A stretch of DNA of 64,000 bases from Enterobacter vonholyi (GTDB taxonomy: Bacteria; Pseudomonadota; Gammaproteobacteria; Enterobacterales; Enterobacteriaceae): NCBI RefSeq assembly GCF_008364555.1, contig NZ_VTUC01000002.1, forward strand, positions 248,001 through 312,000, given 5' to 3'. The notes beneath the pieces were generated by a model. It was not told the DNA's origin, did no database searches, and saw only the letters and a list, made by a program, of their open reading frames with translations. The number at the start of each line of letters is the position of its first letter. Position 1 is the stretch's first letter. Made by a program: the position numbers and the translations under genes. Positions 55,118 to 63,419 of this stretch are shown here, one piece after another.

Positions 55118-55187
55118 TAAACTGGCACGTATAATGAAAGGTAGAATGAAAACCAAAATGTAATGAAACAAAAGTTACAGAGGCGCT

Positions 55188-56027
55188 ATGGAACAACTGG
55201 ATGAACGTCTGAAAGCACAATACCCGTCGCTGTCGCCGCAGGAGCAGCGGGTGGCGGACTTTATTTTTGATCATTTTGACGATCTCATTAGCTACAACAG
55301 CGCCGAGCTGGCGCAGCTGAGCGGGGTATCGAAAGCCACGGTGAGCCGTCTGTTTAAGCGTCTGGGCTATGAGAAATATAAGGACATGCGCGAAGAGCTG
55401 CGCACCCTGCGCCAGAGCGGGATGCCGCTCACCGATAACCGCGACGCGGTGCAGGGCAACACGCTGCTGGCACGCCACTACAAGCAGGAGATGGCGAACC
55501 TGACCCAGTGGATCAATGCCCTCGACGCGCAGCAGTTTGCCGACGCCATGGCCTGCATGGTGAAGGCGCGGCGGATCGTGATTATCGGCATGCGTAACGC
55601 CTATCCGGCGGCGCTCCACCTGCGCCAGCAGCTGCTGCAGGCGCGCGGTCAGGTGCTGGTCCTGCCGCAGCCGGGGCAGAGCCTGAGCGAGGAGCTGGTG
55701 GACTTAACGCCGGACGATCTGGTGGTCATGATGGCCTTCCGCCGCCGTCCGCGCATCATTCGCCCGCTGATGCAGCAGCTTCAGAGCAGCGGTATTCCGG
55801 TGCTGCTGATGTGCGAGCCGCAGGCCCACAGCCTGTTTCCGTTCGCCAGCTGGCAACTCTGCGCCCCGCTGGACAGCGTCTCGGCCTATGACAGCTATTC
55901 CTCGGTTAACAGTCTGATCAACCTGCTGGCGAACGCCTTCCTGCATGAGATCCTCGATAAAGGCCGTCCGCGCATTCACGATATTGCCTCCCTCTATCAG
56001 CAGCTGGACGAGCTCGAACAGCGATAA
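55188..56027 (+). CDS. hpxU: HpxU, MurR/RpiR-family regulator
   Basis: Regulator of 279 residues. It has an N-terminal RpiR helix-turn-helix (SPQEQRVADFIFDHFDD; LAQLSGVSKATVSRLFKRLG) and a C-terminal SIS sugar-isomerase-type ligand domain (RRIVIIGMRNAYPAALHLRQ). In Klebsiella pneumoniae the RpiR-type HpxU represses the allantoate genes. Here it sits between hpxWXYZ and hpxFGHIJK, the same arrangement. Confidence 0.9.
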   Translation: MEQLDERLKAQYPSLSPQEQRVADFIFDHFDDLISYNSAELAQLSGVSKATVSRLFKRLGYEKYKDMREELRTLRQSGMPLTDNRDAVQGNTLLARHYKQEMANLTQWINALDAQQFADAMACMVKARRIVIIGMRNAYPAALHLRQQLLQARGQVLVLPQPGQSLSEELVDLTPDDLVVMMAFRRRPRIIRPLMQQLQSSGIPVLLMCEPQAHSLFPFASWQLCAPLDSVSAYDSYSSVNSLINLLANAFLHEILDKGRPRIHDIASLYQQLDELEQR

Positions 56028-56048
56028 TGGGGCATCAGGCTGGTGCTT

Positions 56049-56065
56049 TGCATTAAAATGGTGCG
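56049..56065. promoter_or_regulatory. NtrC-like site upstream of hpxF
   Basis: TGCATTAAAATGGTGCG fits TGCACC-N5-GGTGCA at 9 of 12 positions, about 85 bases upstream of the hpxF sigma-54 promoter, the usual enhancer range. Confidence 0.55.
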
Positions 56066-56150
56066 TAATGGCGGGGCGAAAATGGAGAGCATTTCCGCCC
56101 CGTCCGCATTTTATCAGGCTTTACAAGAATATTTCCCGCTTCGCCTTATC

Positions 56151-56166
56151 TGGCACATTAGTTGCA
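56151..56166 (+). promoter_or_regulatory. Sigma-54 promoter of hpxFGHIJK
   Basis: TGGCACATTAGTTGCA is a consensus -24/-12 element. Transcription would start near 56177, about 42 bases before hpxF. Confidence 0.88.
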
Positions 56167-56218
56167 AAATCACATTCAAAGAATCTTTTGTTTCATGTTA
56201 ACGTTACGGGGAAGCACC

Positions 56219-57001
56219 ATGAAAAAATTGTTGATTGCACTGGCCGGGGCAGCATGCCTCTTCACGCAGCTGCCGGCAAAGGCTGACCAGCTACAGGATA
56301 TCGAGAAGCGCGGTACTATCCGTATTGCCGTTCCGCAGGACTTCCCGCCGTTTGGCTCGGTGGGGACCGATCTGCAGCCCCAGGGGTACGACATCGATAT
56401 GGCGCGCTATCTCGCCAAACAGATGAAGCTCAAGCTGCAGCTGGTGCCGGTGACCAGCGCCAACCGCGTGCCGTACCTGCAAACTGATAAGGTGGACCTG
56501 GTCATTTCCAGCCTCGGTAAAAACCCGGAGCGCGAGAAGGTGATCGACTTCAGCCGCGCCTACGCGCCGTTCTTCCTTGGCGTGTTTGGTCCAAAAGGGG
56601 CCGAGCTGAAGGACGCCGCCGCGCTGAGCGGAAAAACCATCGGCGTGACGCGCGGGGCGGTGGAGGACATGGTGCTGACTGGACTGGCGCCGAAAGACGC
56701 GGACGTGAAGCGCTACGAAGACAATAACACCACGCTCTCCGCTTACCTGTCGGGGCAGGTGCAGTACGTGGCAACCGGTAACCTCGTGGTGGCGGCCATT
56801 TCGCGCCAGAACGCGGATAAAGCCCCGGTGCCGAGCTTTATGCTGAAAGATTCGCCGTGCTTTATTGGCCTGAAGAAAAACGAACCGGCCCTGAAGGCAA
56901 AAGTGGATGCGCTGATTGAGCAGGGCATCAAGGACGGCACGCTGAACGGCCTGTCTGAGCAATGGCTGAAGGCCCCGCTGCCGGCAAACCTTGGCGCCTG
57001 A
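56219..57001 (+). CDS. hpxF: HpxF, amino-acid-type ABC transporter substrate-binding protein
   Basis: Periplasmic solute-binding protein family 3, 260 residues, with signal peptide MKKLLIALAGAACLFTQLPAKA. Typical segments are GTIRIAVPQDFPPFG, GYDIDMARYLAKQM and DLVISSLGKNPEREK. It probably binds allantoate or a related purine-derived compound, judged from the operon. ATG 56219 follows ACGGGGAAG. The symbol follows the six-gene hpxFGHIJK order of Klebsiella. Confidence 0.88.
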   Translation: MKKLLIALAGAACLFTQLPAKADQLQDIEKRGTIRIAVPQDFPPFGSVGTDLQPQGYDIDMARYLAKQMKLKLQLVPVTSANRVPYLQTDKVDLVISSLGKNPEREKVIDFSRAYAPFFLGVFGPKGAELKDAAALSGKTIGVTRGAVEDMVLTGLAPKDADVKRYEDNNTTLSAYLSGQVQYVATGNLVVAAISRQNADKAPVPSFMLKDSPCFIGLKKNEPALKAKVDALIEQGIKDGTLNGLSEQWLKAPLPANLGA

Positions 57002-57005
57002 GCCG

Positions 57006-57671
57006 ATGACTGAGCAACTTGATTTCTCCGCGCTCTGGCCGCACTGGCCGGAGCTGCTGGCAGGGCTGTGGGTCACCGTTCAGCTGACGGTGATGGCGAC
57101 CGTCGGCGGGCTGGCGATAGGGATTTTCGGGGCGGCGATCCGCAGCGGACGCACGACCTGGTTCAGCCGGATCTGGGGCGGCTACGTGGAGATCATCCGC
57201 AACACGCCGTTTGTGGTACAGCTGTTTTTCATTGTCTTCGGCCTGCCAAATCTTGGCCTGAAGATGACGGCGGGTGAAGCGGCGCTGCTGGCCATGGTGG
57301 TAAACCTGGGCGCCTACAGCACCGAGATTATCCGCGCGGGCATTCAGGTCACGCCGAAAGGGCAGTGGGAAGCCGGACGCGTGCTGGGGCTCACCCGCCT
57401 GCAGACCTTTATTCGCGTGGTGCTGCCGCCCGCGCTGCAGCGCATTTACCCGGCGCTGGTGAGCCAGTGCATCATCGTGATGCTCGGCTCGTCGGTGGTG
57501 TCGCAGGTCTCCTATGAAGAGCTGACCTTCGCCGCCAACCTGATCCAGTCCAGAACGTTTTTGAGCTTTGAGGTTTATCTGGTGACAACCGGGATTTACC
57601 TGGCGCTGTCGATAACCCTGCGCCAGCTGATGATGGCGGCAGGACGCAAATGGCTGGGGGTGCAGGCATGA
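57006..57671 (+). CDS. hpxG: HpxG, ABC transporter permease
   Basis: Inner-membrane permease of 221 residues, HisM/GlnP type, with about five helices. The ATPase-contact loop reads EAGRVLGLTRLQTFIRVVLP. The start ATG 57006 is 4 bases after the hpxF stop. The gene overlaps the next permease by 4 bases. Confidence 0.88.
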   Translation: MTEQLDFSALWPHWPELLAGLWVTVQLTVMATVGGLAIGIFGAAIRSGRTTWFSRIWGGYVEIIRNTPFVVQLFFIVFGLPNLGLKMTAGEAALLAMVVNLGAYSTEIIRAGIQVTPKGQWEAGRVLGLTRLQTFIRVVLPPALQRIYPALVSQCIIVMLGSSVVSQVSYEELTFAANLIQSRTFLSFEVYLVTTGIYLALSITLRQLMMAAGRKWLGVQA

Positions 57672-58327
57672 TGACCACCTTTACCGACTGGGACATTATT
57701 CGCAACCTGCTGCTGGCCGGACGCTGGACGGTGCTGCTGTCGCTGGTGGCGTTCGTCGGCGGGGCGGTGGTAACGCTGCCGCTCCTGCTGCTGCGCCTGA
57801 CGGGCGGGCGCACGGTGAAGCGCATTATCCGCGGCTATATTGAGCTGTTTCAGGGCACGCCGCTGCTGATGCAGCTGTTCCTGGCCTTCTTCGGCGTGGC
57901 GCTGTTCGGCATCGACGTCTCGCCGTGGACCGCCGCCTCGCTGGCGCTGACGTTTTACACCAGCGCGTTTCTGCTCGATATCTGGAACGGCTGCATTCGC
58001 GCTTTACCGAAGGGGCAGTGGGAAGCGTCGCGCTGCCTGGGGCTGACCTTCGGCCAGACCCTGTTTCGCGTCGTCGCCCCGCAGGCGCTGCGCATCGGCA
58101 TTGCGCCGACGGTCGGCTTTGCCGTGCAGGTGATCAAAGGCACCGCGCTGGCGTCGATTATCGGTTTTGTCGAGCTGACCAAGGCCGGGACCATGCTGAC
58201 CAACGTGACCTATCAGCCGTTTAAGGTCTTTGCGCTGGTGGCGCTCGGCTACTTTATTCTGTGTTATCCGCTGTCGCGCTACAGCCGCTATCTGGAGACG
58301 AAATTCAATGCCTCTCATCACCATTAA
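57668..58327 (+). CDS. hpxH: HpxH, ABC transporter permease
   Basis: Second permease of the pair, 219 residues, with the loop EASRCLGLTFGQTLFRVVAP. It starts at ATG 57668 overlapping the hpxG stop (ATGA). A longer frame from 57650 lies inside hpxG. It pairs with hpxG to form the membrane channel. Confidence 0.88.
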   Translation: MMTTFTDWDIIRNLLLAGRWTVLLSLVAFVGGAVVTLPLLLLRLTGGRTVKRIIRGYIELFQGTPLLMQLFLAFFGVALFGIDVSPWTAASLALTFYTSAFLLDIWNGCIRALPKGQWEASRCLGLTFGQTLFRVVAPQALRIGIAPTVGFAVQVIKGTALASIIGFVELTKAGTMLTNVTYQPFKVFALVALGYFILCYPLSRYSRYLETKFNASHHH

Positions 58328-59045
58328 TCAGGTGCAGAAGTACTACGGCGATAACCACGTGCTCAAGGGCGTCGATCTGGATATCGACATGGGCCAGGTA
58401 ATCTCCATTATCGGGCGCAGCGGATCGGGCAAAAGCACGCTGCTGCGCTGCATTAACGGTCTGGAAGGCTATCAGGACGGCAGCATCAAGCTGGGCGGCA
58501 TGACCATTACCGACCGGGATTCCCAGGCGCGTGAAATCAGCCGCTCGGTGGGGATGGTGTTCCAGAGCTTCAATCTGTTCCCGCACATGACGGCGCTGGA
58601 AAACGTGATGCTCGCCCCGCGTCGGGTGCTGAAGAAAAGCGCCGCCGAATGCCGCGAGCTGGCGCAGCGCATGCTGGAGAAGGTTGGCCTCGGCGATCGT
58701 CTGGATTACTACCCGTCGAGCCTCTCCGGCGGCCAGCAGCAGCGCGTGGCGATTGCCCGCGCGCTGGCGATGTCGCCGAAAGTATTGCTCTGCGACGAGA
58801 TCACCTCCGCGCTCGACCCGGAGCTGGTGGGCGAAGTGCTCAAAGTGCTGGAGCAGCTGGCGGCCGAGGGGATGACGCTCATACTGGTTACCCATGAAAT
58901 GAATTTTGCCCGCGAAGTGGGCGACCGCGTGGTGTTTATGCACCAGGGGAAAGTCTGGGAGCAGGGCGACAGCAAAACGCTGTTCGCCAACCCGCAGACC
59001 ACGGAACTGAAGCAGTTCATCTCCTCCGTGCGCGGCCTCAACTGA
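58308..59045 (+). CDS. hpxI: HpxI, ABC transporter ATP-binding protein
   Basis: ATPase of 245 residues, polar amino acid (GlnQ/HisP) type. Walker A is GRSGSGKST near residue 36, the signature LSGGQQQRVAIARAL near 137, and Walker B VLLCDEITSALDPE near 158. ATG 58308 overlaps the hpxH end by 20 bases. The Walker B variant has Cys in place of the commoner Phe. Confidence 0.92.
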   Translation: MPLITINQVQKYYGDNHVLKGVDLDIDMGQVISIIGRSGSGKSTLLRCINGLEGYQDGSIKLGGMTITDRDSQAREISRSVGMVFQSFNLFPHMTALENVMLAPRRVLKKSAAECRELAQRMLEKVGLGDRLDYYPSSLSGGQQQRVAIARALAMSPKVLLCDEITSALDPELVGEVLKVLEQLAAEGMTLILVTHEMNFAREVGDRVVFMHQGKVWEQGDSKTLFANPQTTELKQFISSVRGLN

Positions 59046-59058
59046 TAAGGACTTAACA

Positions 59059-60300
59059 ATGGATATCGCACACTTTCCGCAAATCAACCCGCCGCAGCGC
59101 CTGCTGATGGGGCCGGGCCCGATCAACGCCGACCCGCGCGTGCTGCGCGCCATGTCGAGCCAGCTGATCGGGCAGTACGATCCGGCCATGACCCACTACA
59201 TGAACGAGGTGATGGCGCTTTATCGCGGGGTATTCCGCACCGAAAACCGCTGGACGATGCTGGTGGACGGCACCTCCCGCGCGGGAATTGAAGCCATTCT
59301 GGTCTCCGCCATCCGCCCGGGAGATAAGGTGCTGGTGCCGGTCTTTGGCCGCTTTGGCCACCTGCTGTGCGAAATTGCCCGCCGCTGCCGCGCGGAGGTG
59401 CATACCATCGAGGTGCCGTGGGGCGAGGTGTTTACCCCGGACCAGGTCGAGGATGCGATTAAGCGTATTCGTCCGCGCCTGCTGCTGACCGTGCAGGGCG
59501 ACACCTCCACCACCATGCTGCAGCCGCTCGCCGAGCTGGGCGCGATCTGCCGCCGCTACGACGTGCTGTTTTACACCGATGCCACCGCGTCGCTCGGCGG
59601 TAACGCGCTGGAGACCGATGCCTGGGGGCTGGATGCCGTCTCGGCCGGGATGCAGAAATGCCTCGGCGGCCCGTCTGGCACCTCGCCGATCACCCTGAGC
59701 GCGCGCATGGAGGAGGCGATCCGCCGCCGCAAATGCGTTGAGGAAGGCATACGCACCGACGCCCACCGCGACGGCGACGAGGAGATGATCTACTCCAACT
59801 ACTTCGATCTCGGCATGGTGATGGACTACTGGGGGCCGGAACGTCTTAACCACCACACCGAAGCCACCACCGCGCTGTTTGGCGCCCGCGAGTGCGCGCG
59901 TCTGATCCTGCAGGAGGGGCTGGATAACGGCATCGCTCGCCACAGGCTGCACGGCGATGCGCTGCTGAAGGGCATTCAGGCGATGGGGCTGGAGACCTTC
60001 GGCGACCTGAAGCACAAGATGAACAACGTGCTGGGCGTGGTGATCCCGCAGGGCATCAACGGTGACCAGGTGCGTAAGCTGATGCTGGAGGATTTCGGGA
60101 TTGAAATCGGCACCTCGTTTGGCCCGCTGCACGGCAAAGTTTGGCGCATTGGCACCATGGGCTACAACGCACGCAAGGACTGCGTGATGACCACCCTGAG
60201 CGCGCTGGAGTCGGTGCTGAACTACCTGAAATTCTCCACCACGCAGGGGGCCGCCATGCAGGCCGCGTGGGACCACTATCGCCGCGAGACGCCGCAATGA
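59059..60300 (+). CDS. hpxJ: Ureidoglycine aminotransferase HpxJ
   Basis: Class V PLP enzyme of 413 residues. The PLP lysine lies in SAGMQKCLGGPSG (about residue 200) and the cofactor Asp in YTDATASLGG. The Klebsiella orthologue transfers the amino group of ureidoglycine to an oxo acid such as glyoxylate, giving oxalurate. This links HpxK with the HpxWXYZ branch. hpxK overlaps its stop by 4 bases. Confidence 0.94.
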   Translation: MDIAHFPQINPPQRLLMGPGPINADPRVLRAMSSQLIGQYDPAMTHYMNEVMALYRGVFRTENRWTMLVDGTSRAGIEAILVSAIRPGDKVLVPVFGRFGHLLCEIARRCRAEVHTIEVPWGEVFTPDQVEDAIKRIRPRLLLTVQGDTSTTMLQPLAELGAICRRYDVLFYTDATASLGGNALETDAWGLDAVSAGMQKCLGGPSGTSPITLSARMEEAIRRRKCVEEGIRTDAHRDGDEEMIYSNYFDLGMVMDYWGPERLNHHTEATTALFGARECARLILQEGLDNGIARHRLHGDALLKGIQAMGLETFGDLKHKMNNVLGVVIPQGINGDQVRKLMLEDFGIEIGTSFGPLHGKVWRIGTMGYNARKDCVMTTLSALESVLNYLKFSTTQGAAMQAAWDHYRRETPQ

Positions 60301-61559
60301 GCCCGGCGGCAGAGCGAGTGATGGCGCGCGCCGACGCGCTGGCCGCCATCAGCGAAACCCCGGACGGCCTGACGCGAGTCTATCTCTCCACGCAGCATCT
60401 GCAGGCTAACCAGCTGATCGGAGAGTGGATGTGCCAGGCGGGCATGACCGTCTGGCAGGACAGCGTGGGCAATATCTGCGGACGCTATGAAGGCCAGCAG
60501 GAGGGGGCGCAGGCGGTGCTGCTCGGCTCGCATCTCGATACCGTGCGCAATGCCGGGCGCTACGACGGCATGCTCGGCGTGCTTGCCGCCATTGAGGTGG
60601 TGGACAGCCTGCACCAGCAGGGTGTGCATCTGGCGCAGGCCATCGAGATTGTCGGCTTTTGCGACGAAGAGGGAACCCGCTTCGGCATTACGCTGTTAGG
60701 CAGCCGGGGGCTGACGGGCACCTGGCCGCAGGGCTGGCTGGAGAAAGCCGACGCCAGCGGCATCAGCGTGGCGCAGGCGATGACTCTGGTGGGGCTCGAT
60801 CCTGCACGCGTGTTGCATGCCGCGCGCCGTCAGGAGGATTTCAGCGCCTATCTGGAGCTGCATATTGAGCAGGGGCCGTGCCTTGAGCAGGAGGCGCTCG
60901 CCCTGGGCGTGGTGCAAGCCATTAACGGCGCGCGTCGTCTGAACTGCCGCTTTACCGGCGAGGCCGGGCACGCGGGAACCGTGCCGATGCACCACCGCAG
61001 GGATGCGCTGGCCGCCGCCGCCGAGTGGATGGTCATCATTGAAAACGCTACCCGACAGCAGGGCGGAAACCTGGTGGCGACGGTTGGCGAACTGCGCTGC
61101 CTGCCGGGGGCGGTGAACGTGATCCCCGGCGAGGTTCAGCTCTCGCTGGATATTCGCGGCCCGCAGGATGCGCCGCTGGATCGGTTGCTTAACGACCTGC
61201 TGGAGCATGCGCAGGCGATCGCATCGAGCCGCAATCTGGACTTCAGCGCCGAGGAGTTTTACCGCATTGCCGCCACGCCGTGCCATATCCACCTGCAAAA
61301 CGTGCTGGAGGAGGCGGTCAAATCGGTACAGGGTCGCTCGCTATCGCTACCCAGCGGTGCGGGCCATGATGCGATTGCCATCGCGGAACGCTGGCCGGTC
61401 GGCATGCTGTTTGTGCGCTGCAAAGGAGGCGTCAGCCACCATCCGGCGGAATCGGTGATGGCTGAAGATGTCGCCCTGGCGATTGAGGCGTTTTCGCGAG
61501 CGGTGATCCAGCTGGCGGACCGCGTTACTCCAGCCCCAGCGTATATTGCGCGATCTTAA
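60297..61559 (+). CDS. hpxK: Allantoate amidohydrolase HpxK
   Basis: M20/hydantoinase-carbamoylase-type metalloenzyme of 420 residues. The dinuclear metal ligands are in LGSHLDTVRNAGRYDGMLG (about residue 80), GFCDEEGTRFG (about 120) and LHIEQGP (about 190), with a C-terminal SGAGHDAIAI. It hydrolyses allantoate to ureidoglycine, CO2 and ammonia. Its last 35 bases overlap the convergent mgtE end. Confidence 0.94.
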   Translation: MSPAAERVMARADALAAISETPDGLTRVYLSTQHLQANQLIGEWMCQAGMTVWQDSVGNICGRYEGQQEGAQAVLLGSHLDTVRNAGRYDGMLGVLAAIEVVDSLHQQGVHLAQAIEIVGFCDEEGTRFGITLLGSRGLTGTWPQGWLEKADASGISVAQAMTLVGLDPARVLHAARRQEDFSAYLELHIEQGPCLEQEALALGVVQAINGARRLNCRFTGEAGHAGTVPMHHRRDALAAAAEWMVIIENATRQQGGNLVATVGELRCLPGAVNVIPGEVQLSLDIRGPQDAPLDRLLNDLLEHAQAIASSRNLDFSAEEFYRIAATPCHIHLQNVLEEAVKSVQGRSLSLPSGAGHDAIAIAERWPVGMLFVRCKGGVSHHPAESVMAEDVALAIEAFSRAVIQLADRVTPAPAYIARS

Positions 61560-62526
61560 AGTAGATAATCAGCCCGGTACCGTCGATAAGCGTCGCAATA
61601 AACGGCGCGGAGACGACAGCCGGGTCAATGCCGCAGCGCTTGAGCACCATCGGAATGACGGACGAGACAATCGCACTCCAGAGCGTAATGCACACCAGCG
61701 TCAGGCTGACGATGAGCGTAATCTCCAGCCCAATCCCCATCATCCAGGCGCGGATACACCCTGCGATACCGAGCGTGGCGGCAATCATCAGCGAGGTGGT
61801 CATCTCTTTACGCAGTACGCGGCCAACGTCGCGCAGACGCACTTCCCCCAGCGCCATGGCGCGCACCAGGGTGGAGGTGATCTGCGTCCCGCTGTTGCCG
61901 CCCGTGCCGATCAGCAGCGGAATAAAAAACGCCAGCGCGATGGCGGACTCCAGCGCCTCTTCGAAATGCTGGATCACCGAGCTGGTGTAGGCTTCTGCGA
62001 CAAAAAGCAGCAGCAGCCAGACGGAGCGTTTCTTCCACAGGCTATACGGACTGGTATCCAGATAGGGCTTCTCCAGCGGTAGCGTCGCCCCCTGAAGCTG
62101 GGCGTCTTCAGTGACGTCATCTTCCAGCAGATGGGCGATTTCGCGCTCCGTCAGGCAGCCGACGAGCTTGCCGTGGGTGACCACAGGCACCACATCCGCG
62201 CCGCCGTGCGCCAGCAGTCCGGCAACGTCGGCACGTTCATCCTCCGGTTTGACCTGCAAAAACTGCGAAATCATCAGCGATTTCACCGGCTGGACCGTGT
62301 CGGCGGTTTGCAGCAATTTACGCACGGCAATCATGCCCGCCAGGCGACCATTGTCTTCAATAAAAATATGAGACGGAATATCGTCGTCTTTTAATTTTTC
62401 GAAGAATTGCTCGCGCGCCAGCGCCACGCATAATGAAATATCAAGGACAATAAAATCGGTATTCATATATTGCGCGACAGCGCTGTCATTGAATGCCAGG
62501 TTTTGGTTGTGAATCGCGTAAGACAT
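61525..62526 (-). CDS. mgtE: MgtE-family magnesium transporter
   Basis: Protein of 333 residues. A CBS-domain pair fills about residues 25-150 (MISQFLQV...LAHGGADVVPVVTHGKLVGC). The C-terminal five-helix MgtE pore domain follows, with IGTGGNSGTQITSTLVRAMA and PFIATLIDGTGLIIYF, which carries the conserved pore Asp. The N-terminal helical domain of Thermus MgtE is missing or very short, as in many proteobacterial members. ATG 62526 follows AAAGGGA; the upstream frame to 62622 lies in the leader. It is probably controlled by an M-box. Confidence 0.9.
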   Translation of the reverse strand: MSYAIHNQNLAFNDSAVAQYMNTDFIVLDISLCVALAREQFFEKLKDDDIPSHIFIEDNGRLAGMIAVRKLLQTADTVQPVKSLMISQFLQVKPEDERADVAGLLAHGGADVVPVVTHGKLVGCLTEREIAHLLEDDVTEDAQLQGATLPLEKPYLDTSPYSLWKKRSVWLLLLFVAEAYTSSVIQHFEEALESAIALAFFIPLLIGTGGNSGTQITSTLVRAMALGEVRLRDVGRVLRKEMTTSLMIAATLGIAGCIRAWMMGIGLEITLIVSLTLVCITLWSAIVSSVIPMVLKRCGIDPAVVSAPFIATLIDGTGLIIYFKIAQYTLGLE

Positions 62527-62637
62527 AGTGAATTCCCTTTGAATAATAACATCTCTCAGGGGCGAGCAAGACAGGGCATGTCGAAGAGGAGATCCCCACG
62601 TCCTGGGTTCAGCACTGTACACCGTATCCCGTGAGGG

Positions 62638-62756
62638 AAGTTATACTGACAAAGCCTTGATTCGACAGTGCCTGTTTTACCCTGTGCCGGTTCTCTCGAA
62701 CCTACCAGAGCGATAACGTGTATTTGTACAGGAGCCTCGCCATAACGAGATCGTTG
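62638..62756 (-). ncRNA. M-box (ykoK) magnesium riboswitch of mgtE
   Basis: On the minus strand the mgtE leader reads CGTTATGGCGAGGCTCCTGT (62747-62728), matching the M-box CGTTAGGTGAGGCTCCTATA core. A GGTTCGAGAGAACC hairpin flanked by CTCTGG and CACAGGG, then AAAACAG, follows at 62712-62672, as in the M-box second domain. Boundaries are approximate. It should lower mgtE expression at high Mg2+. The stretch between it and mgtE (62527-62637) has no ORF. Confidence 0.72.
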
Positions 62757-62914
62757 TAAAACGAGGGAAATAATACGCCTGTTTAAATTTACCGCTCAGG
62801 AAATTAAATAATGTTTAAGAACGGTTTAGATAAATATTATTAATAAAGCGTTGAGGGTTTATTTAGGTTTATTCATTTTAAATGGAGGATTAAATAATTA
62901 ACGGAGGAGAGAAA

Positions 62915-63418
62915 ATGGCGTGGCTTGATAATCTGCTGAATCATTTTGCGCTGTATCCGGCACATCTTTTCGCGCTGTTATTTGTGATGGCGCTGAGTAA
63001 ATCGACGGTGCTGATCTCCTCCGTGCTGCCGCCCGCGTCGGTGATGCTGCTGGCGGGCATTACCGTCAGCCAGGGGAGCATGCATCCTGCGTTGGCATGG
63101 CTGGCTGTAGTGATGGGGGCAACGGCGGGATCGGTGCTGAACTACCACTTAGGGCAGCTGATGGGGCACACCCGGCTGGTCACGCGCTTTACGTCGAAGC
63201 ATGCCGCTACGTTTTTACGGGTACAGCATCAGCTGCAAAAGAACGGCGTCATCGCACTGTTTACGTCGCGCTTTCTGGCGGTGCTGCGTTACATCGTGCC
63301 GCTGGCAGCGGGTATGCTCAGGCTGAATGCAGCAAAGGTCTACGCCGTCAGCCTGCTTTCCGCCTGCGCGTGGGCGGCGCTGTATGTCGGCGCGGTCACC
63401 GGCATCAGCGCCTTTTGA
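62915..63418 (+). CDS. DedA-family membrane protein
   Basis: Protein of 167 residues of the DedA/VTT (SNARE-associated) family, shorter than the usual 200-220. It has about four hydrophobic segments with the family motifs GATAGSVLNYHLGQLMGH and FTSRFLAVLRYIVPLAAGMLRL. Members are undecaprenyl-phosphate or phospholipid flippases or affect membrane homeostasis. It starts at ATG 62915 after GGAGGAGAGAAA. The preceding 150 bases are AT-rich and hold its promoter region only. Confidence 0.87.
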   Translation: MAWLDNLLNHFALYPAHLFALLFVMALSKSTVLISSVLPPASVMLLAGITVSQGSMHPALAWLAVVMGATAGSVLNYHLGQLMGHTRLVTRFTSKHAATFLRVQHQLQKNGVIALFTSRFLAVLRYIVPLAAGMLRLNAAKVYAVSLLSACAWAALYVGAVTGISAF

Positions 63419-63419
63419 G

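Noticed and set aside
55123-55138. Second sigma-54-like element (TGGCACG) facing hpxU
   Set aside because: No GC at the required 10-base distance; the -12 element is absent.
59053-60297. 414-codon frame antisense to hpxJ
   Set aside because: Covers the PLP enzyme gene end to end on the opposite strand; no recognisable protein features.
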